Of a stretch of DNA of 64,000 bases, positions 37,793 through 46,290 are shown piece after piece; position 1 is the stretch's first letter; every line of letters starts with the position of its first letter. Origin of the DNA: Burkholderiaceae bacterium (GTDB taxonomy: Bacteria > Pseudomonadota > Gammaproteobacteria > Burkholderiales > Burkholderiaceae); assembly GCA_023266335.1 (NCBI GenBank), contig JAHFQJ010000004.1:1-64000 (forward strand), read 5' to 3'. The position numbers were made by a program, and so were the translations under genes. The notes beneath the pieces were generated by a model. That model had not been told where the DNA came from, searched no databases, and worked only from the letters and a program-made list of their open reading frames with translations.

Positions 37793-38722
37793 ATGAATAC
37801 ATCTAATTCCCCTATTTCTCCGCTGAAAGAAGCAGCTATTATTATTTTTCTAGCTGCCGTATGGGGAGCTTCATTCTTATTCATGCGTATATTAATTCAG
37901 GTAATACCGCCTATTGTAATGGCAAATCTTAGAATTTTATTGGCAGGAATTGGCGTTTATATTTTCTTTTTCCATTCTAAAAAAAATCATAATGACTTAG
38001 CGGATAATTGGAAAAAATATTTAATTGTAGGGATTTTTAATTCCGCAGTTCCTTTTAGTTTATACGGATTTGCAGCACAATATTTACCAGCAGGATATTC
38101 TGCTATTTTAAATGCATTAACCCCGCTTTTTACCGCTGTATTAGCGTCAATTTATCTAGATTCTAAAATTACTAAAACTAAATTATTAGGTTTATTTATT
38201 GGGTTTTTGGGAGTTTATGTGTTAATGCAGCCTAAAATAGCACAGGCAGATTTACATGGATCTTTACCAGTTTTAGCTATGTTTGCCTGCATTGGAGCTA
38301 CCATGTGTTATGCTGTCGGCAGCACTTATACCAAGAAAAAACTGTATAATTCAAGCTCTGAAAACCTTGCTTGTTATACACAAATTTTGGCAGCACTAGT
38401 GATGTTGCCATTATGGATTTTTAATGCACCAATTGATAGTTTAACTACTGTTATAACAACACCAAAATTAATAGTTAGTTTATTTGGTTTAGCATTTATA
38501 TGCAGTAGTTTAGCCTATGTTTTATTCTTTTATCTAATAAAGCATAGCGGAACAGTAAAAGCAACTTCAACAACTTTTGTTATTCCACTGTTTGGCATAT
38601 TATGGGCATATATATTTTTAGGGGAAGAATTACCTCATACAGCCTATATTAGTGCCGCACTAATAATATCTTCCACCATATTGGTATTAAAAAATCCTAA
38701 AATCCAAACAGCTGTGGGCTAG
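37793..38722 (+). CDS. EamA/DMT-family inner-membrane exporter
   Basis: A ten-helix drug/metabolite transporter of 309 residues made of two EamA repeats (about 14-145 and 160-300). Typical sequences are AAVWGASFLFMRILI in helix 1 and the AGYSAILNALTPLFTAVLA segment of the first repeat. The substrate is unknown; family members export amino acids, purines or metabolites. The Nudix gene starts 27 bp downstream on the same strand, with a TATAAT at 38725-38730 that could give it its own promoter. Confidence 0.85.
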   Translation: MNTSNSPISPLKEAAIIIFLAAVWGASFLFMRILIQVIPPIVMANLRILLAGIGVYIFFFHSKKNHNDLADNWKKYLIVGIFNSAVPFSLYGFAAQYLPAGYSAILNALTPLFTAVLASIYLDSKITKTKLLGLFIGFLGVYVLMQPKIAQADLHGSLPVLAMFACIGATMCYAVGSTYTKKKLYNSSSENLACYTQILAALVMLPLWIFNAPIDSLTTVITTPKLIVSLFGLAFICSSLAYVLFFYLIKHSGTVKATSTTFVIPLFGILWAYIFLGEELPHTAYISAALIISSTILVLKNPKIQTAVG

Positions 38723-38749
38723 GCTATAATTATAGAATAAATTTAAAAA

Positions 38750-39178
38750 ATGAATAAAAAAACTCAAGTTGTAGTAGGAATTTTAAGCAGATATAATTTA
38801 AAAACTAATCAGATTGAATATTTATTTAATCAAAGACCTCTTGGCAAACACTATGAAAATTATTGGGAATTTGCAGGCGGAAAAGTCGAAGCTAACGAAA
38901 CAAATATACAAGCTTTATATCGTGAATTAGAAGAAGAATTAGGGGTAAAAATTGATATTAATACGGTTAAATATTTAACTTCTATAACTCATGATTATGA
39001 ACATGCAAGCGTTGAATTGTATTTTTATGCTGTAAATTCATGGGAAGGAGAACCACAGTGCCTAGAAGGACAAAATTTAATGTGGTGCAGTATTGAAAAT
39101 TATCCTAAACCAATTTTGCCTTCACTTGAGTATTTAATACCAAATTTAAGAAACGCATCTGATTCTGGTTTGTCTTAA
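38750..39178 (+). CDS. MutT-like Nudix hydrolase
   Basis: A 142-residue pyrophosphohydrolase with the Nudix box GGKVEANETNIQALYREL followed by EEELGV, matching GX5EX7REUXEEXGU. The preceding NYWEFAGG and the later EHASVELYFYAV and EGQNLMWC segments match the MutT branch that removes 8-oxo-dGTP. It is convergent with fabI across 27 bp. MutT is the most likely role, but other Nudix specificities cannot be excluded. Confidence 0.85.
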   Translation: MNKKTQVVVGILSRYNLKTNQIEYLFNQRPLGKHYENYWEFAGGKVEANETNIQALYRELEEELGVKIDINTVKYLTSITHDYEHASVELYFYAVNSWEGEPQCLEGQNLMWCSIENYPKPILPSLEYLIPNLRNASDSGLS

Positions 39179-39205
39179 ATCTGGTGGGGGAATAGTATTA
39201 TTATT

Positions 39206-39985
39206 TTATATAGTATTCATACTGACAGCATTAAATCCAGCATCTACGTATATATTTCCTGCAGTAATTCCTGAAGCTAAATCTGATAATAAAAACGCAG
39301 CTGTATTTCCTACATCTTCAATCGTAACATTTCTGCGCAATGGAGCATTTTTTTCAACAGCGTTTAGTATGCTGCTAAAACCTTGTATGCCGCTGGCTGC
39401 TAGAGTTTTAATTGGACCTGCAGAAATTGAATTTACACGTATGCCTTTTTTGCCCAAGCTTTCAGCTGTGTATATAACTGCACTTTCTAAACTTGCTTTA
39501 GCTATGCCCATAGTATTATAGTTTTGAACTACACGGTTTGAACCTAAATAAGTTAAAGTTAATAATGATGAGTTCGGATTTAAAATATCTACACAATATT
39601 TAGCCATAGCAGCAAAGCTATATGCAGATATATGATGAGCTGTAGTAAAGGCTTCTAACGATAGCCCGTCTAAAAAATCACCAGCTATTGATTCTCTCGG
39701 TGCGAATGCAATTGAATGCACAAAACCGTCAAAGCTTGTCCATGCCTTAGCTAATTCAGAAAATAATTGTTTTATTTCTTCATCTTTACTTACATCACAT
39801 TTTATTAATAGATTGCTGTCAAAATCTTTAGCTAAATCTGCAACTCTATCTTTAAATTTATCATCAGCATAACTAAATGCTAATTCTGCACCTTGTTTAC
39901 GGCAAGATGCTGCAATTCCATAGGCAATTGATTTTTTAGATAGTACGCCAGTGATTAATATTTTTTTACCTTGCAAGAAACTCAT
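39206..39985 (-). CDS. fabI: enoyl-[acyl-carrier-protein] reductase (NADH)
   Basis: The last step of each fatty-acid elongation cycle in the cytosol. It is a divergent SDR-fold protein of 259 residues: the N-terminal LITGVLSKKSIAYGIA cofactor loop, the Tyr-x6-Lys catalytic pair in YNTMGIAKASLE (about 154-161), and the SAGPIKTLAASGI substrate loop all match FabI, the triclosan-sensitive type. Repeat R1 copy 3 begins 23 bp upstream of the start. Confidence 0.95.
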   Translation of the reverse strand: MSFLQGKKILITGVLSKKSIAYGIAASCRKQGAELAFSYADDKFKDRVADLAKDFDSNLLIKCDVSKDEEIKQLFSELAKAWTSFDGFVHSIAFAPRESIAGDFLDGLSLEAFTTAHHISAYSFAAMAKYCVDILNPNSSLLTLTYLGSNRVVQNYNTMGIAKASLESAVIYTAESLGKKGIRVNSISAGPIKTLAASGIQGFSSILNAVEKNAPLRRNVTIEDVGNTAAFLLSDLASGITAGNIYVDAGFNAVSMNTI

Positions 39986-40007
39986 ATTTTACCTTTATTT
40001 GGTCTAA

Positions 40008-40136
40008 TATACTAACAGATTTCAATGTGCGAACTTTGTTCTCGTCCCTAATATTACATCTCAATGCACGGATATGTACATAGTCGTCATAATTTATTCC
40101 TGCCGGCTTTTCGCAAAATGAACTATTATTAGTATA
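40008..40136 (-). repeat. dispersed intergenic repeat R1, copy 3
   Basis: Runs from TATACTAACAGATTTCAATG to AACTATTATTAGTATA, 129 bp, in the opposite orientation to copies 1 and 2. It shares the block TACATAGTCGTCATAATTTA with copy 5. It lies 23 bp upstream of fabI, in the divergent fabI-recX spacer. A 61-codon frame at 39966-40151 is formed largely by the repeat and is not considered a gene. Confidence 0.75.
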
Positions 40137-40212
40137 GCTAATTATCTGCAATTATATCAAATCTATTATAAATTTTCATATATTCATCATACTTGAATTT
40201 ATATATGCATTA

Positions 40213-40310
40213 TATACTAATCGGATTTCAGTTTGTGAGCTGAGCTTTATTGTTGTCAAAATTGTTGTTTGCAGGCTCACGGCTTTGCATCGTCTCTATA
40301 CCATACGTAT
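40213..40310 (-). repeat. dispersed intergenic repeat R1, copy 4 (partial)
   Basis: Begins TATACTAATCGGATTTCAG and shares with copy 5 a block TGTTGTCAAAATTGTTG followed by GCAGGCTCA, then loses similarity around 40300; the far end is not identifiable. It lies 77 bp from copy 3 in the same fabI-recX spacer, in the same orientation. Confidence 0.65.
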
Positions 40311-40391
40311 AATATTTCATATTTTTACTTGTATTTTATTCTAATTTAGTTTGAAAGGAGTATAATCAAGATTATAATTAGTAGTATTAAT

Positions 40392-40922
40392 ATGTTTAAA
40401 AAAACAAAACTGTCTTGTTTACAAAAAAGTATTGCATTATTATCCAGACGAGAATATAGTGCATGCGAATTAAAAAATAAACTCTCTAATTACGGCTATG
40501 ATATTGAAGAAATAGAAGTAACCATACAAAAACTACAGCAGAAAAAGCTGCAAAGCAATGAGCGGTTTATTGAATACATTACGCGTAAAAATAGTAATAA
40601 AAGCTTTAATAAATTAAATTATGAATTAAAACAGCATAATTTAACCTGTGAAGAAAAAGAAGCCGCTAAACATTCATTGGAGCAAATCGGTTCAGAATAT
40701 GACAGAGCCTGCAATGCTTGGCACAAAAAATTTTCTAATTCATCATATTCCTATTATTTAAAAATAAACTCTTATGAAGATGCTGCCCAGAAAAAAGTAG
40801 AGCAGAATAAATATTATCAAAAGCAAGTTAGATTTTTGTTAAGTCAGGGGTTTAGCTGTGATACAGCTATTAAAGCCATAAAAGATTTAAATAATAATAT
40901 TGAGAATACACAAGATGAGTAA
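40392..40922 (+). CDS. recX: RecX-like regulator of RecA
   Basis: A helical three-repeat protein of 176 residues that inhibits RecA filament extension. The first repeat is recognisable (IALLSRREYSACELKNKLSNYGYDI), as is the final one (RFLLSQGFSCDTAIKAIKDL). Length fits RecX of betaproteobacteria (about 150-200), although recA, its usual neighbour, is not nearby. Its stop overlaps the start of the ABC permease gene, suggesting co-transcription. Confidence 0.8.
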   Translation: MFKKTKLSCLQKSIALLSRREYSACELKNKLSNYGYDIEEIEVTIQKLQQKKLQSNERFIEYITRKNSNKSFNKLNYELKQHNLTCEEKEAAKHSLEQIGSEYDRACNAWHKKFSNSSYSYYLKINSYEDAAQKKVEQNKYYQKQVRFLLSQGFSCDTAIKAIKDLNNNIENTQDE

Positions 40923-41916
40923 TATAGTTTATAAAATAAATAATTCTTTATATCTGTATATAATGATATTTGTTTTAGTCATTTTAAGTTTAAGTACGTT
41001 ATTCTTCAACTATTTTATTATTCAGAATGATTTATTGAAAATAGTTTTGGATATTAGATTACCAAGATATATAGTAAGCTTATTAATAGGAGCAATTTTA
41101 GGAATATGCGGCTGTATTATGCAAAATATTACGCATAATCCTTTAGCAGAGCCAAATGTTTTAGGCATTGCCAGCTGCAGCAGTGTTGGAAGCATCATTT
41201 GTTTATTTTTTGGATATAGTGCTGTGATTGGCGGTGTTATTGGCTCTATGCTTGGGTTAGTTATTTTAAGCACAAGTTTAGTGTGTAAAAACAACTCCAA
41301 AATTAGCAATTTAACTACTTATATTTTGTTAAAAGGTCTAATTATTAACTCAATTTGTGGTGCAATTATTACGCTAATACTGCAAATATCCCAAGCTGAA
41401 CAGCTGCCTAGTATTTTATTTTGGATAATGGGAGACTTAAGTTATACAAGCTGGAATACAACTTTATACTTGAGTATACCCCTGATATTATCATTATTCA
41501 TATTTTATTTAAAGCGTGGAAAGTTAAACTATTTATGGGTTGATGCAGATAAAGCCTGCTCCTTAGGTATTTCTTCTAATAATTTAAAATTATTATTATT
41601 TGTGATAGTGGCTATATTGATTGGAATAAGTACTAGCCAAGTTGGCAGTATAGGTTTTATTGGAATTATTTCGCCATATATTACACAGTATATGTATAGA
41701 AATTTTTATAAAAATAATATGGCTGGAAATTTAGATATAATTAATCAGATATATTACAGTGCAGTAATTGGAGCTTTATTAGTAAGTATCTCTGACGGTA
41801 TAGCAAAAAATATTATTTATCCGTCAGTTATTTCAATTAGTGTAATTACCTCATTTATTGGAGTTCCAATATTCTGGAAAATTTTATATGATTTGCATAA
41901 AAAATCTTACTTTTAA
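40915..41916 (+). CDS. FecCD-family ABC transporter permease (iron/siderophore/B12 type)
   Basis: A polytopic inner-membrane permease of about 333 residues with roughly nine to ten helices. Signature segments are RLPRYIVSLLIGAILGICGCIMQNITHNPLAEPNVLGI and the later GSIGFIGIISPYITQYMYR, which correspond to the BtuC/FhuB/FecD coupling region. I use the ATG at 40915 (MSNIVYKI), which overlaps the recX stop by eight bases. It is followed by the ATPase gene with a 29-bp overlap. No periplasmic binding protein or TonB receptor gene is present at the locus. Confidence 0.85.
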   Translation: MSNIVYKINNSLYLYIMIFVLVILSLSTLFFNYFIIQNDLLKIVLDIRLPRYIVSLLIGAILGICGCIMQNITHNPLAEPNVLGIASCSSVGSIICLFFGYSAVIGGVIGSMLGLVILSTSLVCKNNSKISNLTTYILLKGLIINSICGAIITLILQISQAEQLPSILFWIMGDLSYTSWNTTLYLSIPLILSLFIFYLKRGKLNYLWVDADKACSLGISSNNLKLLLFVIVAILIGISTSQVGSIGFIGIISPYITQYMYRNFYKNNMAGNLDIINQIYYSAVIGALLVSISDGIAKNIIYPSVISISVITSFIGVPIFWKILYDLHKKSYF

Positions 41917-42559
41917 AATAGGTGATAAATTAGTTTGTAATGATTTAAATTTAGAACTTGATACACACAGCCGTCTTGCCGTGATTGGCAGAAATGGTGC
42001 AGGAAAATCAAGTTTAATGAAATATATCATTAAGCCTCTTTTAAACACAATTTTTATTGAAGAAAACCCTATTACAAAAAATAAAATTGATTTAGCAAAT
42101 GTGCCGGATAAGTATAAAATGCATTATATATCTTATTCATCTCAATTATCTCAATATAATAGTAATATAAATATAGAAAATCTATATAATTTAGTTCCAA
42201 ATAAAATAGACAACCAGCATATTCAGGAATATATTGATACATTTGAGCTTCCTTACCGGCAAATTGCTAATTTATCCGGCGGAGAAGCTCAATTAGTTTA
42301 TGTTACAGCATGTTTAATTCAAAACAGCAGATTAATATTATTAGATGAGCCAGTTACTTATCTAGATTGGGTTAATTCAGACAAATTACTTGAGTTATTA
42401 GTAAAAAGAGTGACTTATTATAAATGTGCTTTAATAGCAATTATGCATGATTTATATAAAATAGAAAAATATTTTACGCACGTTTTATATTTACAAGGAA
42501 ATGGTAATTGGACGTTATATGATATTAAAGATTTTGATTATAAAAACTTTAAAAAATAA
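41888..42559 (+). CDS. ABC transporter ATP-binding protein, FecE/BtuD type
   Basis: A nucleotide-binding subunit of about 223 residues for the adjacent FecCD permease. Walker A is GRNGAGKSS (about residue 31), the signature is LSGGEAQLVYV, Walker B is LILLDEPVTYLDW, and the switch His is in AIMHDLYKIEKYF. The chosen start (MICIKNLTFKIGDKLV, ATG at 41888) is the normal family N-terminus, overlapping the permease end by 29 bp. The reading frame is open further upstream to 41858, but those residues do not fit the family. Confidence 0.87.
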   Translation: MICIKNLTFKIGDKLVCNDLNLELDTHSRLAVIGRNGAGKSSLMKYIIKPLLNTIFIEENPITKNKIDLANVPDKYKMHYISYSSQLSQYNSNINIENLYNLVPNKIDNQHIQEYIDTFELPYRQIANLSGGEAQLVYVTACLIQNSRLILLDEPVTYLDWVNSDKLLELLVKRVTYYKCALIAIMHDLYKIEKYFTHVLYLQGNGNWTLYDIKDFDYKNFKK

Positions 42560-42688
42560 AAGCAATTAAATTGAAATACTATTAGTATATGCAACAAATT
42601 AAGCACTTACGACACATATTGTGTAGACAAAACTAAATATAGTACTATACTATAAAATATAGCACTTTGTTATTTATAAGGTGAAAAT

Positions 42689-43099
42689 ATGAAGGATGAT
42701 AATAAAAAATATAGGATAATGGTCATAGATGATTCTATTACTATAAGGCGTGCTGCACAATTATTTTTGATAGAGGAAGGTCATGAAGTAATATTAGCAC
42801 AAGATGGGCTGGATGCATTAAGTAAAATGGGAATGAACCCCCCTGATTTAATTTTTTGCGATATTCTTATGCCAAAGTTAGATGGTTATGAAACTTGTGC
42901 ATTAATCAAGAAAAACCCCACTTTTAAACAAGTACCGTTTATCATGCTTTCTTCACAAAGCTCTATTTTTGATAAAGCTAAAGGTTTTTTAGTGGGTTCT
43001 AGCGATCATATATCAAAGCCGTTTGATAAACAAATGCTGGTAAATGCAGTTGAGAAGTTCTGTAGTCAGCCACATCACAAAGTTGAGGTTACGGCATGA
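42689..43099 (+). CDS. pilG: twitching-motility response regulator PilG
   Basis: A single-domain CheY-like receiver, 136 residues: VIDDSITIRRAAQLFL at the N-terminus, phosphoacceptor Asp in PDLIFCDILMPKLDGYE (about 58), and conserved Lys in HISKPFDKQ. Preceded by AAGGTG. In the Pil-Chp chemosensory system it drives type IV pilus extension. It overlaps pilH by four bases and heads the pilGHIJ cluster. Confidence 0.9.
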   Translation: MKDDNKKYRIMVIDDSITIRRAAQLFLIEEGHEVILAQDGLDALSKMGMNPPDLIFCDILMPKLDGYETCALIKKNPTFKQVPFIMLSSQSSIFDKAKGFLVGSSDHISKPFDKQMLVNAVEKFCSQPHHKVEVTA

Positions 43100-43464
43100 T
43101 CCAATCAATATTATTAGTGGAAGATAGCATAACAGATGCTTACTATTTAAAAAATATTCTAGAATGTCATGGGTTTTCTATATTTCATGCTAAAGATGCA
43201 GAAGAATCACTATTAATTTTAGAAACTAATAATATAGATTTAATTTTAATGGATATAGTACTTCCAACCAACAGCGGATTTGCTTTAGTTCGTTATTTGA
43301 GTAAAAATCAGCAGTTCGCACATATTCCTGTTGTAATGTGTTCTCATAAAAGCGAGGAAAGTGATAAAATATGGGCCTTAAAACAAGGGGCTGTTGATTA
43401 TTTAGTTAAGCCTGTGCCGGAGGAAGTGTTATTAAGTAAAATTACCAATTTATATGTCTGTTAA
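43096..43464 (+). CDS. pilH: twitching-motility response regulator PilH
   Basis: A second single-domain receiver, 122 residues, with LVEDSITDAYYLKNILE, the phosphoacceptor in IDLILMDIVLPTNSGFA (about 53), and a Lys in YLVKPVPEE. In Pil-Chp systems PilH counteracts PilG. It overlaps pilG and pilI by a few bases on each side, so the four genes form one tightly packed unit. Confidence 0.9.
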   Translation: MIQSILLVEDSITDAYYLKNILECHGFSIFHAKDAEESLLILETNNIDLILMDIVLPTNSGFALVRYLSKNQQFAHIPVVMCSHKSEESDKIWALKQGAVDYLVKPVPEEVLLSKITNLYVC

Positions 43465-43897
43465 TCTACATAATTCAAACAAAATAAGTATTGAATATCA
43501 AAGATATTTATCTAATAAATTGGCTTGCAATCAAAACACTTTGGAGTATTATCTGCAGTTTAACACTATGCAGAGAAATTTTATTTTGCCAATGCAAATG
43601 TTGACTAGTTTAATTAGCTGGCAAAATCCTAAACCAATTTATCCTATGCCGGCTTATGTATTAGGTATGATGATAATAAGCCAAGTTGCAACGACAGTGA
43701 TTTCCTTAGAGAAACTGGCTAGTTTGCCCTTCGAACACAAAGTGAGTGACGGCGGGTTACGTTATAAGTTTATAGTTGGAATAAGTGCACGTTCGCCGGT
43801 TGGAATTGCTTTAATGCAGTGCCAAATTGTAACACATAATGAAATTAAAGGCAGCATCGTGATTGACCATGATTGGTTAAAACAGAATATTTATTAA
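43454..43897 (+). CDS. pilI: CheW-like adaptor PilI
   Basis: A 147-residue CheW-domain protein that couples the PilJ receptor to the histidine kinase. The N-terminal IEYQRYLSNKLA and QRNFILPMQML segments and the late RSPVGIALMQCQIV are consistent with a diverged, shortened PilI. It overlaps pilH by eleven bases. The call rests mostly on position; the sequence is poorly conserved. Confidence 0.7.
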   Translation: MSVNLHNSNKISIEYQRYLSNKLACNQNTLEYYLQFNTMQRNFILPMQMLTSLISWQNPKPIYPMPAYVLGMMIISQVATTVISLEKLASLPFEHKVSDGGLRYKFIVGISARSPVGIALMQCQIVTHNEIKGSIVIDHDWLKQNIY

Positions 43898-44071
43898 GAT
43901 AATCCCGTATTTTAAAGAAAATAAAATCGGAATAGAAACCAAGTTAGTTGAGGTTTATTTATACATGCAAAGGTGCAAATAGACTAAAATATTGACAAAC
44001 TATACAGATTAGCTTCTTGGACATCAATATCCAAATTAGCATTATATAAGATTTTTACAAATAAAATAAAT

Positions 44072-46234
44072 ATGAGACATAAAATAAATCTTAACCCATT
44101 TAGGTTAATTAAATCGTTATTCCATTATTATAAAAATTATGATAGTTTAAATAATAATGTTAATAAGCCGGATAAAGATAAGTCAGAGCAAGATGTAGGT
44201 ATGTATGATGTGTATATTGGGCATCTTATTATAAAAAATAATACTATTATACGCATTCAGCAGGTGCTGTTTATAATTTTTTTAATAAGCAGTATTTTTT
44301 CAATTGTAAAATTAATTAATAATAATTATGAAAACAGTCAGCGCAGTATTAATTTAGAAAATACCAGCCAAATGCTGATGCATGCACAGCGCCTAGCTAA
44401 ATCAGCTTCTATTATTGTGCAGGATAAAAATAGTTTTGATGAAATTGTTGAATCGCAAGCAAAAGTGGAAAATAACTTAAAAGATTTATTAAGAAATGCA
44501 AAACTTAATAATATTGATAAAGATACAGAAGCTGCATTAAATAGATTTGTTAACTATTGGAAAAATACAGAGTCTGCTTCCGGCAATATATTAAAAAATA
44601 AAGATTTAATCTTACAAGTTAATGCTAACTATAATTTAATAGAAAAATTAAGTGAGGAGTTTCTGGATACAGCAGATAAAATTAATTCTTTTGTCCATCA
44701 AAATAATATACACGGTATACAAGATACGGTAAATATTTTATTAATTGCAAACCGTATACTTTATAATATGCATGTAGTTCATAGCTTAGAGGATGCAACA
44801 CCAAATACAGTTTTTACAATCAATAAGGATTTAATAAATTTTGAAAAAGTATTAAATATTTTAAAATCTAATCCTCAATATGAACCAATTAAAGATGAAA
44901 TTCAAACTTTAGATAATATATTTTTACAAGATAAAACTTATATTACTAGTATATTAGATATAATGCCGCATTTAATTGTGGTAAAGAAAAGTCAAGAACA
45001 AATATTACAAGATAGTGAATTTTTAAGAAATGACTTAGCTAGTTTACAAAGAAGATTTTCTGTGCATTTAGTGCCTAAATTGCTAGGCAGTACATGGGTA
45101 TTTATTTGCGGAAGCATAAGTGTTTTATCTTTGATCGGCTTATTATTTATTTCATTAAAAGACTATAAAGCTAGAGCTTTTGCAGCCCACCAAAGACAGC
45201 AGGAAGCAGAAAGCAGCCAAAAAGTTGAACAGCAGAAAAATAGTATTAATCAAAAAGCTATTATAAGATTAATGAACGAGCTGCAGGAAATTGCGAATGG
45301 TAATTTAACCCAGCAGGCTACGGTAGATGCAAATATTACAGGTGCAATAGCAGATTTTATTAATTATACTGTAGAAGAATTAAAAGGTTTAGTTCAAAGG
45401 GTTCAATCAACTGCTAATCAAGCAACTCAGGCTTTTAATAATGTACAGATTACATCTTTAGAGCTTTTATCCAGTACAAGTCAACAGGCACAGCAGATAG
45501 AAATATCTGCCAAAGCCATAGAAAATATTGCTAAAAATATGCATGATATGGCAGATAAAACTGAACAGTCAATGGTTGATGCAAGAGAAGCAATTGAAGT
45601 TACTGCAGAGGGAAGAACAGCATCACAAAGAGCCATTAGCGGTATGCAGGCAATTCGTGTACAAATTCAAGACACTTCTAAGCATATTAAAAGACTTGGA
45701 GAATCATCACTGCAAATTAGTGAAATTACAGATCTAATTGATAATATTACGCAGCAAACCCATATCTTAGCGATTAATGCAGCAATTCAAGCAGCAAATG
45801 CAGGAGATGCGGGGCGTGGTTTTAGTGTAATTGCGCAAGAAATTCAGAATTTAGCTGAAAAATCAGGGCAAGCTACGCAACAGATTAGCCAATTAATAAA
45901 TAATATCCAAGATGATGTACAAAAATCTGGTTCCGCTATGGAACATTCTATACAAGGGGTAGTAGAAGGAAGCCAAATGACAGATGCTATGGATAATGCC
46001 TTGATTAAAATACAAGAAACAAATCAAAGATTGGTTCAGGGTATGGAAATATTTTCAAATGATATGAGTCAAGAAAGCTACACTGCAAATTATGTTTCTG
46101 AAAATATTAAACAATTATTACAATTAACTGAGCAAACTTTACAGGGTACAACTCAAACTAGTGAATCAGTAAAAACTTTAAGTAATGTAATGAAAAAGTT
46201 AGAGCAGTCTGTTTCAAGATTTACTGTTGTTTAA
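44072..46234 (+). CDS. pilJ: twitching-motility methyl-accepting receptor PilJ
   Basis: An inner-membrane chemoreceptor of 720 residues with transmembrane helices near 64-82 and 335-360, a periplasmic PilJ-type region between them, then a coiled HAMP-like segment and a signalling hairpin whose tip carries [20 protein letters not shown] followed by [20 protein letters not shown]. It senses surface or pilus cues in Pil-Chp systems. It follows pilI after 174 bp that contains a TTGACA at 43992 and a TTGGA...TCCAA dyad but no gene. No pilK, pilL or chpB follows. Confidence 0.9.
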   Translation: MRHKINLNPFRLIKSLFHYYKNYDSLNNNVNKPDKDKSEQDVGMYDVYIGHLIIKNNTIIRIQQVLFIIFLISSIFSIVKLINNNYENSQRSINLENTSQMLMHAQRLAKSASIIVQDKNSFDEIVESQAKVENNLKDLLRNAKLNNIDKDTEAALNRFVNYWKNTESASGNILKNKDLILQVNANYNLIEKLSEEFLDTADKINSFVHQNNIHGIQDTVNILLIANRILYNMHVVHSLEDATPNTVFTINKDLINFEKVLNILKSNPQYEPIKDEIQTLDNIFLQDKTYITSILDIMPHLIVVKKSQEQILQDSEFLRNDLASLQRRFSVHLVPKLLGSTWVFICGSISVLSLIGLLFISLKDYKARAFAAHQRQQEAESSQKVEQQKNSINQKAIIRLMNELQEIANGNLTQQATVDANITGAIADFINYTVEELKGLVQRVQSTANQATQAFNNVQITSLELLSSTSQQAQQIEISAKAIENIAKNMHDMADKTEQSMVDAREAIEVTAEGRTASQRAISGMQAIRVQIQDTSKHIKRLGESSLQISEITDLIDNITQQTHILAINAAIQAANAGDAGRGFSVIAQEIQNLAEKSGQATQQISQLINNIQDDVQKSGSAMEHSIQGVVEGSQMTDAMDNALIKIQETNQRLVQGMEIFSNDMSQESYTANYVSENIKQLLQLTEQTLQGTTQTSESVKTLSNVMKKLEQSVSRFTVV

Positions 46235-46290
46235 TAAAAGTTAAATTTAAAGCCTTCAAGTTCATAGATATTATTGGCTCACTATTTCAG

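Noticed and set aside
39966-40151. 61-codon minus-strand frame at the fabI start
   Set aside because: Formed mostly by repeat R1 copy 3 and overlapping the fabI start; no family match.
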